From: a virus
Reading direction: 5' to 3' (one strand)
IMG/VR virus record: IMGVR_UViG_3300005529_000004
Span: 25,260-89,259 of that record
Length of the DNA stretch: 64,000 nt
Shown: positions 29,308-37,328 of the stretch, in pieces
How positions within the stretch are numbered: position 1 is the stretch's first letter
Layout of the letters: every line of letters starts with the position of its first letter
Translations under genes and position numbers: made by a program
Notes under the pieces: generated by a model
Database searches by the model: none
The model's input: only the letters and a program-made list of their open reading frames with translations
Told to the model about the DNA's origin: nothing

Positions 29308-29313
29308 AGTCTA
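29308..29313 (-). promoter_or_regulatory. TAGACT -10 hexamer, leaderless position (minus strand)
   Basis: CCGGTAGACT read leftward ends seven bases before the ATG at 29300; the only minus-strand copy with ideal spacing. It lies back-to-back with the rightward hexamer at 29343. Confidence 0.6.
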
Positions 29314-29342
29314 CCGGCGCTGGCGTGTTCCGCCAGTTCAGG

Positions 29343-29348
29343 TATGAT
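29343..29348 (+). promoter_or_regulatory. TATGAT -10 hexamer, leaderless position
   Basis: GTTCAGGTATGAT ends seven bases before the ATG at 29356. Confidence 0.6.
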
Positions 29349-29355
29349 TCGGTGC

Positions 29356-29502
29356 ATGAAGCGAAAGGACGGAGCCGAGTTGGGATTCTGCGAGCGCTGC
29401 TTCCGTATGCGCTGGCTGCGCGCGTCCTCGGTCACGAAGCGAGTCGGCGACGTGCCGTATGGCACCTGCACCGGCTGCGAATCGGAAGGGAGCGCTCCAT
29501 GA
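29356..29502 (+). CDS. Zinc-ribbon micro protein, 48 aa
   Basis: Contains FCERCFRMRW and GTCTGCESE, two CxxC pairs 28 residues apart, a classic zinc ribbon. Basic centre. ATGA overlap with the next zinc-ribbon gene. Possible nucleic-acid or RNA-polymerase binder. Confidence 0.7.
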   Translation: MKRKDGAELGFCERCFRMRWLRASSVTKRVGDVPYGTCTGCESEGSAP

Positions 29503-29765
29503 GAGCCGACGACTACCCGATGCGCTGCACCGGCTGCGACCGCTACGTCTACGAGGATGCGGATTCGCCGCCCTGCCCTAACTGCTTCCCTGGTTTGGCG
29601 ATGACCCGACGCGAGGCGGAGGATGCTGGCCTGTCGGAGGAGAAGATCGCCGAGGAGTTCGGGCAGGTCGCTGCCCGTAGGCGGGCGCCCGCAGCAGATG
29701 ACCCAGACGAGTCCCGAGGGACGGAGGGCGCTGCGGGCACTCGCACTTCTGGAAGGGCCGCATGA
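29499..29765 (+). CDS. Zinc-ribbon protein, 88 aa
   Basis: N-terminal ribbon MRCTGCDRYVYED...PPCPNCFPG (two CxxC pairs) followed by a helix (TRREAEDAGLSEEKIAEEFG) and a disordered Ala/Arg/Asp tail. Coupled by ATGA to both neighbours. Unknown function. Confidence 0.7.
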   Translation: MRADDYPMRCTGCDRYVYEDADSPPCPNCFPGLAMTRREAEDAGLSEEKIAEEFGQVAARRRAPAADDPDESRGTEGAAGTRTSGRAA

Positions 29766-29932
29766 GCTTCGGCAAGCGCTGCGAGGACTGCGGCGGCATC
29801 GCCGCCATCCACCGCGTCGCGATCAAGAGGAAGCTGCCCACACACAGCCGCTTCATCCGCGAGGCGATCATCGAGTGCTGGGCCTGGTTCTGCGGCGCGT
29901 GCTACATGCGCCGGGCGCCGTGGCGCTCGTAG
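29762..29932 (+). CDS. Zinc-ribbon micro protein, 56 aa
   Basis: Reads GKRCEDCGGIAAIHRVAI, a basic loop, and WAWFCGACYMRRAPW: two CxxC pairs. Third zinc ribbon in a row, coupled by ATGA upstream; its last 13 bases overlap the start of the next gene in another frame. Confidence 0.65.
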   Translation: MSFGKRCEDCGGIAAIHRVAIKRKLPTHSRFIREAIIECWAWFCGACYMRRAPWRS

Positions 29933-31095
29933 AGTTCATCGGCGGTCCATTCGACGGCCAGACCGAGCTGGTCCACCCACCTGTGCCCGGTGGGGAGATG
30001 CCGGAGCAGCTCGCCTACGTCTACCGGCAGCCGACGATCGCGGTGCTGCTTCCCGTCGATCGTGAGGAGCCGATCGCGATTCCGGCGAACGCGCTCTTCT
30101 ACACGCGCATCGAGGCGACCGACCGCGCGTCGGACGGCGCCGAGATTACCTACTACGCCGCGCTGCACGAGCTGGACTGGGATGAGGAGCCGCTCCAGGT
30201 TCACGACGAGCTGATCTTCGAGACGGGATCGCGTGACATGACGATGGAGGAGTATGCGGCCGTGCTCGACATCGGGCGGGACCTCGGCCGAAGCTACACC
30301 GAGATGAGCGCGCTCGTCGGCGACTCGATCCGTGAGATGGGCGAGGCGGTTGCCGAGTCCGCTCGCGCGATGCGGCCGATGCAGTTCGCCACCGACATCT
30401 TCGGCAACCGGCACCGGGTCGAGAACGACCGGCCGCTGGCGGGCACGGTGCCTCCTCCCGGCTCGACGCACCTGCCGCCGGAGTCGAGCGACCGGCGCTA
30501 CTTCGGGTTCGACGTCGCGTCCGCCATCGACAATACGGTGCCTCCCTACACCGCCGAGCTGCGTGGGCCGGACGGCAACGTCATCGGGACAATCTCGAAC
30601 ATCGAGATGACCACCCGGCTGGGCGAGGCGGTCGAATGCACTTTCACGCTGCGACCCGATCAGGCTGCTGTTCTCAGTCCTGGCGACCTGCGCGGCTACT
30701 CGATCGCCACGCGTCGAGGCGCCGACGAGCCACGTCGCGAGATCGACAACCTACACCTCCAGTCGATTCGAGCCGAGCCGCCGGTGGTTCAGGCGGTTGA
30801 CCTCGTGGGCGGGCCATACCTGGCAACGGTTCCCGGCCCGACCGAGTTCCGGGTCACGGCGCAGCAGGCACCTCCACCGCGCCCGGTCGTCCGCGACGTC
30901 TGGCGCGACCCGCGTGCAGGCAACTGGACGGTGCGCTATGCGGACGGATCGCTGCGGTACGTGAACGACGAGGTGATCGAAGAGCCGAACCGCGAGCTGC
31001 TCGACCGCACGCTGGCGGAGATCGGGCTGCGCGTCGGCTACACCGCTGAAGGCTTCGAGACGATCGAGGGCATCGAAGAGGACCCCGGATTCTAG
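29920..31095 (+). CDS. Hypothetical protein with an N-terminal GGPFDG module, 391 aa
   Basis: Begins ALVEFIGGPFDGQTELVHPP and YVYRQPTIAVLLPVD, a small beta module also present at residues 88-130 of 33837-34328 (GGPLDGKYAVPLD). The middle (residues 105-180) is helical and acidic. The C-terminal part has strand-rich TAELRGPDGNVIGTISNIEM, resembling the N-terminal layout of phage receptor/clipping domains, and WTVRYADGSLRYVND. GTG at 29920. Function unknown. Confidence 0.75.
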   Translation: MALVEFIGGPFDGQTELVHPPVPGGEMPEQLAYVYRQPTIAVLLPVDREEPIAIPANALFYTRIEATDRASDGAEITYYAALHELDWDEEPLQVHDELIFETGSRDMTMEEYAAVLDIGRDLGRSYTEMSALVGDSIREMGEAVAESARAMRPMQFATDIFGNRHRVENDRPLAGTVPPPGSTHLPPESSDRRYFGFDVASAIDNTVPPYTAELRGPDGNVIGTISNIEMTTRLGEAVECTFTLRPDQAAVLSPGDLRGYSIATRRGADEPRREIDNLHLQSIRAEPPVVQAVDLVGGPYLATVPGPTEFRVTAQQAPPPRPVVRDVWRDPRAGNWTVRYADGSLRYVNDEVIEEPNRELLDRTLAEIGLRVGYTAEGFETIEGIEEDPGF

Positions 31096-31099
31096 AGTG

Positions 31100-31166
31100 C
31101 AAGAACTACCCGTTCGAGGGATGCGGTCCGTCCTCCCCTTCGGCGATAATCCGGGTATGGAGACCA
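31100..31166 (+). promoter_or_regulatory. Dispersed promoter module, copy B
   Basis: Identical over 67 bases to copy A. GATAAT is at 31145-31150; six bases later an ATG (31157) is in frame with the gene at 31181, which also has its own GGAGG. It opens the operon that includes the GGCT gene. Confidence 0.8.
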
Positions 31167-31180
31167 ACAAGGAGGCCACG

Positions 31181-31492
31181 ATGAACGCACTAAGCGCACC
31201 GCTGCCCAGCGCGATCGACCCGAGCTTCCCCGCGAAGAAGAACGCGCGGCTAGCCGCACGGCTCGCCTACGCGCGGGAACAAGGCCAGGGCTACCTGACC
31301 TGCTCGATCGGCCACGGCAACGCCGTCCACGCCGCGATCAAGACCACGCGCGGCTGGGGCGGGCACGACCATCCCCGCGCACTCTGCCAGCCGCACTCGC
31401 CGCGCTTCTTCGCGGTCGAGCACGACCCGGTCGGCGACGACCGCGCGGTCACCTGCCAGCGCTGCTTGGCGGGTCTGGAGAAGCGGTCATGA
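31181..31492 (+). CDS. Hypothetical protein, 103 aa, first gene of the GGCT operon
   Basis: A basic helical middle (PAKKNARLAARLAYAREQG) leads to YLTCSIGHGNAVHAAIKT, then HDHPRALCQPHSPR and VTCQRCLAGLEK; the scattered Cys and His (C...H..C...H, CxxC) may bind metal. In-frame leaderless start at 31157 would add METNKEAT. ATGA overlap with GGCT. Unknown. Confidence 0.75.
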   Translation: MNALSAPLPSAIDPSFPAKKNARLAARLAYAREQGQGYLTCSIGHGNAVHAAIKTTRGWGGHDHPRALCQPHSPRFFAVEHDPVGDDRAVTCQRCLAGLEKRS

Positions 31493-32019
31493 CGCGCCAC
31501 CTCTACTTCGCCTTCGGGATGAACATGGACCCGGAGACGATGGACTACCTGCCCGGACCGCCGATCCCGCTCGGCCGCGCCTGCCTGCCCGACTGGGGCT
31601 TGCGGATGCGGGCCTTCGCGGACATCGAGGAGGCGCCGGGCGAGGTCGTCTACGGCGTCCTTTGGGAGCTGACCCCGGAGGCTCTGCTGCGGCTGGATCA
31701 GCGCGAGGGCTACCAGCCCGGAGGCTTCGGCATGTACGACCGCCGCGAGGTCACCGTGCTCGATCGCGACGGCCAGCCCGAGAAGGCGATCGTCTACTTC
31801 ATGACGGATCGCTCGCGCGAATGGACGCAGCGACCGGCATCGGAGCACTACCTCGGCATGCTCCGCCAGGGCTACGCGCACTTCGGCCACGGGCCGGAGG
31901 CGGTCGCCTCGATGGAGAAGGCGCAGGCCGATGCCACTCCGCCCCGGACATTCTGGGACGACTTTCACGACCACTACCCGGATGGCCTTGCGCGCCACCC
32001 GGACGCAGAGGAGGACTGA
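31489..32019 (+). CDS. Gamma-glutamylcyclotransferase (GGCT/AIG2)-like
   Basis: A 176-aa protein with the GGCT fold landmarks: N-terminal YFAFGMNMDP (the YGSNM-type substrate loop), VYGVLWEL, and LDQREGYQPG, where E73 matches the catalytic Glu of the family; then REVTVLD and a C-terminal YLGMLRQGYAHFG. Such enzymes cyclise gamma-glutamyl groups, releasing 5-oxoproline. In an operon driven by copy B of the module that also drives the amidoligase and glutamine amidotransferase genes, which suggests a shared gamma-glutamyl or amide chemistry. Substrate unknown. Confidence 0.85.
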   Translation: MTRHLYFAFGMNMDPETMDYLPGPPIPLGRACLPDWGLRMRAFADIEEAPGEVVYGVLWELTPEALLRLDQREGYQPGGFGMYDRREVTVLDRDGQPEKAIVYFMTDRSREWTQRPASEHYLGMLRQGYAHFGHGPEAVASMEKAQADATPPRTFWDDFHDHYPDGLARHPDAEED

Positions 32020-32255
32020 TGAGCAAGATCGTAGACCTGGCCCAGCGGCGCTTGAAGCGCAAACTGCTGAGCGACGACACGCGGCGCCTGCGCCGTCTGA
32101 TCGCCGCGCTGAAGGAGGCGGGCGACCGCGCGCACCACGTCGCCCGTCGCGCCGAGGCGCAAGGCGCCACCGAAGGCGCTCGCTACGAGCGGGAGCTGGC
32201 GGATGACCTGTTCGCCATCGCCTCGATGCTCGAAGAGGAGCTGGTGGGCCGATGA
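32019..32255 (+). CDS. Helical basic protein, 78 aa
   Basis: Almost wholly helical and charged: VDLAQRRLKRKLLSDDTRRL and ELADDLFAIASMLEEELVG. TGATG overlap with GGCT and ATGA with the next gene. No family recognised. Confidence 0.7.
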   Translation: MSKIVDLAQRRLKRKLLSDDTRRLRRLIAALKEAGDRAHHVARRAEAQGATEGARYERELADDLFAIASMLEEELVGR

Positions 32256-32446
32256 AGGCGTACCAACGGACCATCCGGCGGATCGCCGCCGAGCTAGGCT
32301 TCACCGTCGAGGAGGGCAAGAAGCACCTCCGCATCATGGACGGAGAGGAGCTGGTTGCAGTCGCGCCGCGATCCTGGACCGAGCGGGGTCGCGGCCACAA
32401 GAATCTGGTGGCGGCGCTGCGACGCGCCGCCGAGAGGAGGTCGTGA
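32252..32446 (+). CDS. HicA-like small protein, 64 aa
   Basis: The fold AAELGFTVEEGKKHLRIM, then a short beta strand and LVAALRRAAE, resembles the HicA/dsRNA-binding-like fold, with H25 in the position of the HicA catalytic His (GSHxxx). Many phages carry such free-standing HicA-like proteins with no HicB partner; none is seen here. It may bind RNA. Assignment is tentative. Confidence 0.6.
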   Translation: MKAYQRTIRRIAAELGFTVEEGKKHLRIMDGEELVAVAPRSWTERGRGHKNLVAALRRAAERRS

Positions 32447-32589
32447 TGGTCTGCCCGGTCTGCGGGAAGGAAGTCCGGCTCACGAAGGCGGGCAAGGTCG
32501 GCGCTCACAAGCGGTTCCGGCCGTGGGGCAGGTCCGGCAGCGGGATGCCGTCGCGCAGCCGCTGCGAGGGCACCGGGAGGAAGCCGTGA
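32446..32589 (+). CDS. Zinc-finger micro protein, 47 aa
   Basis: VCPVCGKEVRLTKAGKVGAH then CEGTGRKP: a CxxC followed by a His and a Cys, likely one zinc site. ATG shares a base with the preceding stop; a GTG three bases upstream (GTGA) is also possible. Confidence 0.62.
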   Translation: MVCPVCGKEVRLTKAGKVGAHKRFRPWGRSGSGMPSRSRCEGTGRKP

Positions 32590-33050
32590 AGGACACGCTT
32601 GGAGTCGAGGTCGGCAGCCGCTGGATCATCTGGCGTGGCGTTCGCCGCGTCGAGGAGTTCGCCGAGCTGCCGCACAAGGGACCGGGCCTGTACGTCCGGG
32701 CCGTGCGAGAAGGCAACCACCCGGAGACCGGCAAGCCCCACAAGCCGCACTGGACGGACTGGTTCCCCTTGCGGGCACTCGTCTCGCACGGTGAGCCGCT
32801 GGCCGAGGGCGCCGAGGCGCCGAAGGAGCCGGTGCGCTCGTCGCTGGCCGACGCGATCAAGGCCGAGATGCCGAAGGTCAGCAAGAGGCCGATGACGCCG
32901 AAGCGCCGCGCGCAGAACCGCGTCACGTCCCTGCGCTACAAGATCAAGCATCCCGAGAAGCACGGACGCTCGAAGTGGTCGAAGGCCGAGGTGCAGGAGC
33001 TGGCGAACGACCTGGCGGAGGCCGAGGCCGAGCTGGAGGCGCTGCGCTGA
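32586..33050 (+). CDS. Hypothetical protein, 154 aa
   Basis: N-terminal beta barrel-like SRWIIWRGVRRVEEFAELPH, YVRAVREGNHPETG, WFPLRALVSHGEP is followed by an acidic linker and a basic coiled tail (MTPKRRAQNRVTSLRYKIK). GTGA and TGATG junctions. Unknown; the tail could bind DNA. Confidence 0.72.
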   Translation: MKDTLGVEVGSRWIIWRGVRRVEEFAELPHKGPGLYVRAVREGNHPETGKPHKPHWTDWFPLRALVSHGEPLAEGAEAPKEPVRSSLADAIKAEMPKVSKRPMTPKRRAQNRVTSLRYKIKHPEKHGRSKWSKAEVQELANDLAEAEAELEALR

Positions 33051-33316
33051 TGCCACGCCCGGCCGGGACGATGCTGGTCGTGCTGGAAGGCGGGCCTCCC
33101 GAGTGGGATGGCAAGCACACCGCGATCTCGAAGACCGGCGGCGGCGAGATGGAGCGCTGGTGCCACACGGCCGACGCCGCCTACGTCTGGCGCCGGACCG
33201 AGCGCACGCGCGAGGTCGAGGTTGAACATGAGCGCCGTTCAGGTATTGTGCGACTCATGGAGGAAGCGACCATCTACGAGGCAGTCGGCTACCGGGAGGA
33301 TCATCCCCGTGCCTAG
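33050..33316 (+). CDS. Hypothetical protein, 88 aa
   Basis: Begins PRPAGTMLVVLEGGPPEWDG, with strand AYVWRRTERTREVEVEHE before the tail EEATIYEAVGYREDHP. Inside the gene GTTCAGGTATTGT is placed seven bases before an in-frame ATG at 33257, which might make the last 19 residues separately. TGATG start junction. Unknown function. Confidence 0.7.
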   Translation: MPRPAGTMLVVLEGGPPEWDGKHTAISKTGGGEMERWCHTADAAYVWRRTERTREVEVEHERRSGIVRLMEEATIYEAVGYREDHPRA

Positions 33317-33707
33317 ACCGCGCCAGGCACGCCGGGCGACCTTCGTCAACGCGGGCAAGCCGCGCCGAGAGCGCACGCGCCTGGGCACGCAGCTCAAGCC
33401 GCAGCGCAAGCTGCCGGGCGGGATCACCCGGAAGTGGACACGCTACGACCTGCTCACGAACCAGGGCCGCTGGTGGGTTGATCGCCACGGCGTTTGGCAC
33501 GACGTCACGAAGATCGACCGCGACTATCAGGAAGCGCTCCTGCACTACTTCCGGGTCAACGCTTCTCGGCTGCAGCTCGGCTGGCTCTTCAACCGGCCCA
33601 TCTACCCGTACCGCGACGATTTCGAGGAGATGGAGTACGCCGATCCGCAGGAGTGGATCATGGCGCAGCCGCTCGTCAAGGCGCTCGTGGAGGCCCTCGG
33701 TGCTTAG
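33309..33707 (+). CDS. Hypothetical basic protein, 132 aa
   Basis: A very basic N-terminus (RPRQARRATFVNAGKPRRER) then a globular, Tyr/Trp-rich part (TRYDLLTNQGRWWVDRHGVW, YRDDFEEMEYADPQEW). The basic tail could bind nucleic acid. GTG at 33309 overlaps the previous gene by eight bases. No family recognised. Confidence 0.72.
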   Translation: MPRPRQARRATFVNAGKPRRERTRLGTQLKPQRKLPGGITRKWTRYDLLTNQGRWWVDRHGVWHDVTKIDRDYQEALLHYFRVNASRLQLGWLFNRPIYPYRDDFEEMEYADPQEWIMAQPLVKALVEALGA

Positions 33708-33840
33708 ATGGCTCGCCGTGACCCTTGCCGCCTACGCGGTCGGCGGGCTGTGGCTCGGGACGCAGATGCGCCCGGCCGTTGCCCGCTACGAGAACATGAT
33801 CGTGCAGAATATCTCCGGCGTCACGTCGGCGCTGCGATGA
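33700..33840 (+). CDS. Small membrane protein, 46 aa
   Basis: MLRW followed by one hydrophobic helix LAVTLAAYAVGGLWLG and a polar tail with a Met (YENMIVQNISG). Overlaps both neighbours (8 bases upstream, ATGA downstream). Unknown. Confidence 0.6.
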   Translation: MLRWLAVTLAAYAVGGLWLGTQMRPAVARYENMIVQNISGVTSALR

Positions 33841-34328
33841 GTGTGGTCAAGCACGCCGAGGATTGCTCCTGTCGCGACTGCGTGGCACAGCGGAACGAGC
33901 CGGTCACTGAGTCTTGCTCCGCCTGTCGCAAGCGCCGGAAGTGCAAGATCGACGTGGCGATGTCTCGCGATCCGCTCACCGGCAAGGTGCCATCCTGGGC
34001 GCCGCGCTTCTGCTCGGAGTGTCTGCCGCTCTCCGTCGAAGAGCGCAGGGCGAAGACCGCCGAGGCGAAGACGAAGCGCCGCGAGGAAGAGCCGCCGCTG
34101 GCCTGGCCGTGCATCGGAGGTCCGCTTGACGGCAAGTACGCTGTTCCTCTCGACTTCTACGATTCGCACTGGGCCGATCGAAAGCGCGGTCGCTATGCCG
34201 AACACCAGGGCGAGTACGAGATGTACAACGGAGCGAGCGGCGGCTACAAGCGCATCGGCCACCGTCCGACGATGGTCTTCATCCACCGCTCCCTGCTCAA
34301 GCCGATGATCCGGGGACGTGACCGTTGA
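33837..34328 (+). CDS. Zinc-binding protein with a GGPLDG module, 163 aa
   Basis: N-terminal CSCRDCVAQRNEPVTESCSACRKRRKC and FCSECLP carry at least eight cysteines in CxxC pairs, enough for two zinc ions. The C-terminal 75 residues begin WPCIGGPLDGKYAVPLD, the same small beta module as the start of 29920-31095. ATGA and TTGA overlaps. Unknown function. Confidence 0.75.
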   Translation: MSVVKHAEDCSCRDCVAQRNEPVTESCSACRKRRKCKIDVAMSRDPLTGKVPSWAPRFCSECLPLSVEERRAKTAEAKTKRREEEPPLAWPCIGGPLDGKYAVPLDFYDSHWADRKRGRYAEHQGEYEMYNGASGGYKRIGHRPTMVFIHRSLLKPMIRGRDR

Positions 34329-34921
34329 CCGCGCAGCAGTTCGAGAAGCGCTGGTGGGGCGATGCCTGCTGGACGTACGGCGAGGAGACGAAGCAGCTCA
34401 CCTACGCGCGGCTCATGGGACTGCGGTGGTACGAGGATCAGGGGCGCTGGCCGGTCTACGACTTGGCGGGCAGCCGCGTGCTCGACATCGGCGGCGGGCC
34501 GGTCTCGATGCTACTCAAGACCACCGGCGGGCGCGAGAAGCGAGTGGTTGATCCGCTGCCGATCCCGACATGGTGCAAGGCGCGCTACCGGGCGCACGGC
34601 ATCGTCTACGACCGCGCGCCCGCCGAGGGCTACCGCGCTGAGGGCACGCCGAGACGGTTCGATGAGGCGTGGATTTACAACTGCCTCCAGCATGTCCGCG
34701 ACCCGGAGGCGGTCATCGCTACGGCGAGACGTCACGCCCCGATCCTGCGCCTGTTCGAGTGGATCGACATCCCGGCGCACGAGGGACACCCGCATGAGTT
34801 GTCCGAGCGGCAGCTCGCCATGTGGCTCGGCGGAGACCGCCGCGCCGGAGGAAGGTCGGAGTGGCTGAACGAGAACGGCTGCGTCGGCCACGCCTACTTC
34901 GGCGTCTTCCGCCTGGACTGA
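34325..34921 (+). CDS. SAM-dependent methyltransferase-like protein, 198 aa
   Basis: VLDIGGGPVSMLLK is the glycine-rich SAM-binding loop, and WIYNCLQHVRDPEAVIA followed by LRLFEWIDIP matches the later Rossmann strands of class I methyltransferases. The target is unknown. TTG overlaps the previous TGA. The last gene of the copy B operon before the capsid genes. Confidence 0.85.
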   Translation: MTAQQFEKRWWGDACWTYGEETKQLTYARLMGLRWYEDQGRWPVYDLAGSRVLDIGGGPVSMLLKTTGGREKRVVDPLPIPTWCKARYRAHGIVYDRAPAEGYRAEGTPRRFDEAWIYNCLQHVRDPEAVIATARRHAPILRLFEWIDIPAHEGHPHELSERQLAMWLGGDRRAGGRSEWLNENGCVGHAYFGVFRLD

Positions 34922-34999
34922 TTCGCGCGGTAGTCTAAGCCCTGCCCGCACCTGGGGCGGTCTCGGCGTGCCTACTTAAGGCGGGACTGACCAGCGGGG

Positions 35000-35005
35000 T
35001 AGTGT
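35000..35005 (+). promoter_or_regulatory. TAGTGT -10 hexamer, leaderless position
   Basis: GGGGTAGTGT ends eight bases before the ATG at 35014. A TAGTCT at 34931 may be a second start. Confidence 0.5.
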
Positions 35006-35013
35006 CGTCTGAG

Positions 35014-35961
35014 ATGGCGACGCTCTCGAAGTTGGAGAAGCTGCTGATCGGTGAGGTCTCCGGTGTGGACTTCGGAGCCAACCTGATCGACGGCTGGATG
35101 ATCGCGAAGTCGCGTGACGGCGCCGATGCCGACGCGCTCTCCTTCGTGGTCGGTCCCGAGCAGCCCTGGGTAGTCGGAGAGGCGGAGGCCCGCGTGCGGG
35201 CAGCCACCGGCGCCGAGGACGGGCCATCGCCGAAGTACGCCGCCTGCTTTCTCTGGCAGGATGGCGAGGCCGAGCTGACCGAGGACGGTGTCCCGGCTAG
35301 CTACGGCGCGTACAAGTTCCTGGTGGCGGACGTGATCGACGGCCAGCTCGCGGTCATGCCGAAGGCACTGGAGGCGGTCAAGGACCGGCTCGAAACCTCG
35401 TCCCTGACGGACGAGGCGAAGGCCGATGTCGCGAAGACCGTGTCCGCGCTGGAGGTCGTGACGAAGAGCGCGTCGCAGAGCGCTGGTCAGCAGGACGCTC
35501 CCTCGATTCTGGACCGGCTCCGCAAGGTGCTGGACGGAAAGGACGAGATCGAAATGACGCAGGACGAGCTGAACGCCGCCCTCGACGCCCGCATGGGCGC
35601 GCTGGGCGACGAGCTGGTCGAGAAGCTGCGGAAGTCGGTCGAGGCTCCCTCCGCCGAGGGCGCTCCGGCTGTCGAAGCAGCTCCTGCGGTCGAGCCTGCA
35701 GCCACGCCGGAGACCCCGGCCGAGCCGCAGCTCTCGATCGAGGACGTCACGAAGGCCATCGAGGAGGGCATGAAGCCCTACCACGACATCTTCGAGGCGG
35801 TCATCGACCGCGTGGGCAACATCGAGACTGCCCTGGGCATCGCCGCCCGCAAGAGTCTCGACGGTCAGGAAGGCGAGGCACGCGGCGAGGAGCCGCAGGC
35901 CCCGACGACCCAGACCGCCATCGCGAAGGCCCTGCAGGGCCACCGGGTGACGCTGCGCTAG
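35014..35961 (+). CDS. Capsid scaffold/assembly protein
   Basis: A 315-aa protein directly before the capsid gene. Residues 12-32 (GEVSGVDFGANLIDGWMIAK) match the motif seen in XkdF/DUF2213-type head-assembly proteins (EVSxVDxxAN). Residues 70-150 (SYGAYKFLVADVIDGQLAVM) continue that domain. Residues 190-260 are a coiled region and a Pro/Ala/Glu-rich linker (APSAEGAPAVEAAPAVEPAA), followed by a basic C-terminal helix, the layout of scaffold proteins whose C-terminus binds the coat protein. Whether it also has protease activity is unclear. Confidence 0.8.
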   Translation: MATLSKLEKLLIGEVSGVDFGANLIDGWMIAKSRDGADADALSFVVGPEQPWVVGEAEARVRAATGAEDGPSPKYAACFLWQDGEAELTEDGVPASYGAYKFLVADVIDGQLAVMPKALEAVKDRLETSSLTDEAKADVAKTVSALEVVTKSASQSAGQQDAPSILDRLRKVLDGKDEIEMTQDELNAALDARMGALGDELVEKLRKSVEAPSAEGAPAVEAAPAVEPAATPETPAEPQLSIEDVTKAIEEGMKPYHDIFEAVIDRVGNIETALGIAARKSLDGQEGEARGEEPQAPTTQTAIAKALQGHRVTLR

Positions 35962-35998
35962 CGCGCTGCGGACCGGGCAAGGAAAGGAAGGGAACGAA

Positions 35999-36991
35999 GT
36001 GCTGAGCACGGAAGAGCTGCTCCGCAAGGCCGTTCTCTCCGATTCCGACGGGACCGCCGGTGCCTTCGCAGGTTCCGGTGGCGACTTCGGCGGAGCGGGC
36101 CAGGCGCCGATCAGCATCGAGCAGGTCACTCAGTTCATCGAGCTGATGGCCGCATCCCAGGTCTTCCTGGGCGATGTTCGAACGGTCACCTCGGCCTCGG
36201 CCAAGTGGCAGGAGAGCATCATCAACTTCGCCTCGCGCATCGCGCGCCCCGGCGTCGAGGCCACGCGCCTCGGCACCACGGACCGCGTGAAGCCGAGTAC
36301 CGGCATCGTGGAGATCTCCACCGCGCTGATCCGTGGTGAGATCCCCGTGTCGGACGAGGTCTTCGAGGACAACGTCGCGGGTCAGAACCTGACCCAGTCG
36401 CTGGAGCGGACGATCGCCGACCGCTTCGGCTTCGACATCGAGGACCTGATGGTCAACGGCGACAAGGCCTCGGGCGACACGTACCTCGCGCTGCTCGACG
36501 GCTGGGTGAAGCAGGTCAAGACGTCCGGCAACGCCGTGGACGCCACGACCTACGCGCAGGACTACCAGGAGATCTTCCGGGTCGTTCTCGCCAACATGCC
36601 CAAGAGGTTCCTGCGGAACCTCGTCCAGAACGGGCGCTACTACGTCCCCGTGACCCTGGAGCAGAAGTACCGCGACATCCTCGCCTCGCGCGGGACGCCG
36701 CTCGGTGACCTGATGCTCACGGGCACGAACGAGCTGCGCTACCAGGGCATCCTGATCAAGGGCTGCCCGTCGCTGGACGCGGGCATCGTCAGCGGTTCGC
36801 CGGACACGTCCAGCGTCCTGCTCACGAACCAGAACAACCTCTACGCGGGCTACCACCGCGCGATGAAGTTCGAGACCTGGCGCGATCCGCGCGAGGGAGC
36901 AACGTCCTTCATCGTGACGGCCAGGGTGGACGCGAAGGTCGCCGTTCCGAGCGCGGCCGTCGTCGCCTACAACGTCAACGTCGAGGTCTAG
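35999..36991 (+). CDS. Major capsid protein, HK97-fold
   Basis: A 330-aa coat protein. After a flexible N-arm (SDSDGTAGAFAGSGGDFGGA) the body shows the HK97-like order: spine-helix region around DRFGFDIEDLMVNGD, E-loop region near GLNVGRDY-type ALIRGEIPVSDEVFEDN, and P-domain strands YYVPVTLEQKYRDIL, GDLMLTGTNELRYQG, RDPREGATSFIVTARVDAKVA. The size is usual for siphoviruses. It is preceded by GGAAAGGAAGGGAACG and a GTG start. Near the scaffold and far from the XkdF-like protease (11371). Confidence 0.93.
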   Translation: MLSTEELLRKAVLSDSDGTAGAFAGSGGDFGGAGQAPISIEQVTQFIELMAASQVFLGDVRTVTSASAKWQESIINFASRIARPGVEATRLGTTDRVKPSTGIVEISTALIRGEIPVSDEVFEDNVAGQNLTQSLERTIADRFGFDIEDLMVNGDKASGDTYLALLDGWVKQVKTSGNAVDATTYAQDYQEIFRVVLANMPKRFLRNLVQNGRYYVPVTLEQKYRDILASRGTPLGDLMLTGTNELRYQGILIKGCPSLDAGIVSGSPDTSSVLLTNQNNLYAGYHRAMKFETWRDPREGATSFIVTARVDAKVAVPSAAVVAYNVNVEV

Positions 36992-37003
36992 GAGGGCGGC
37001 GCA

Positions 37004-37243
37004 ATGACGTACTCGAACCTGACCCAGGAGGCTCAGATCGCGGCGTTCTGCTACCTGATCGCAACGCTGGATTCAGGTGTGCAGACGTTCCTCGACGGCC
37101 TCCCGCTCCCCGACTTCTCGCAGGTCGAGGAGACGAAGGCTCTCTGGAGCACGCGGGCACGGGTCGAGGGCGGAACCACTCCCGGCTCCGCATACGTCGT
37201 CAGCGCCGAGGCGTACAAGTACGTGAAGGCGCACCGCTACTAG
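37004..37243 (+). CDS. Hypothetical protein, 79 aa, after the capsid gene
   Basis: Reads YSNLTQEAQIAAFCYLIATL, then LDGLPLPDFSQVEETKALW and a tail AYKYVKAHRY. A position right after the coat gene and before a strong terminator suggests a small virion or assembly component. GGAGGGCGG precedes the ATG. No family recognised. Confidence 0.75.
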   Translation: MTYSNLTQEAQIAAFCYLIATLDSGVQTFLDGLPLPDFSQVEETKALWSTRARVEGGTTPGSAYVVSAEAYKYVKAHRY

Positions 37244-37273
37244 CGGCGACGCCCTCCTCGATCGGCCCTCCCT

Positions 37274-37299
37274 GAAGACCCGGCGCAAGCCGGGTCTTC
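37274..37299 (+). terminator. Strong hairpin terminator with GCAA loop
   Basis: An 11-bp perfect stem GAAGACCCGGC/GCCGGGTCTTC closes GCAA, then TCGTTGCCC. Ends the capsid transcript. Confidence 0.88.
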
Positions 37300-37328
37300 T
37301 CGTTGCCCGATTTGCTAACCTGCCGTCC

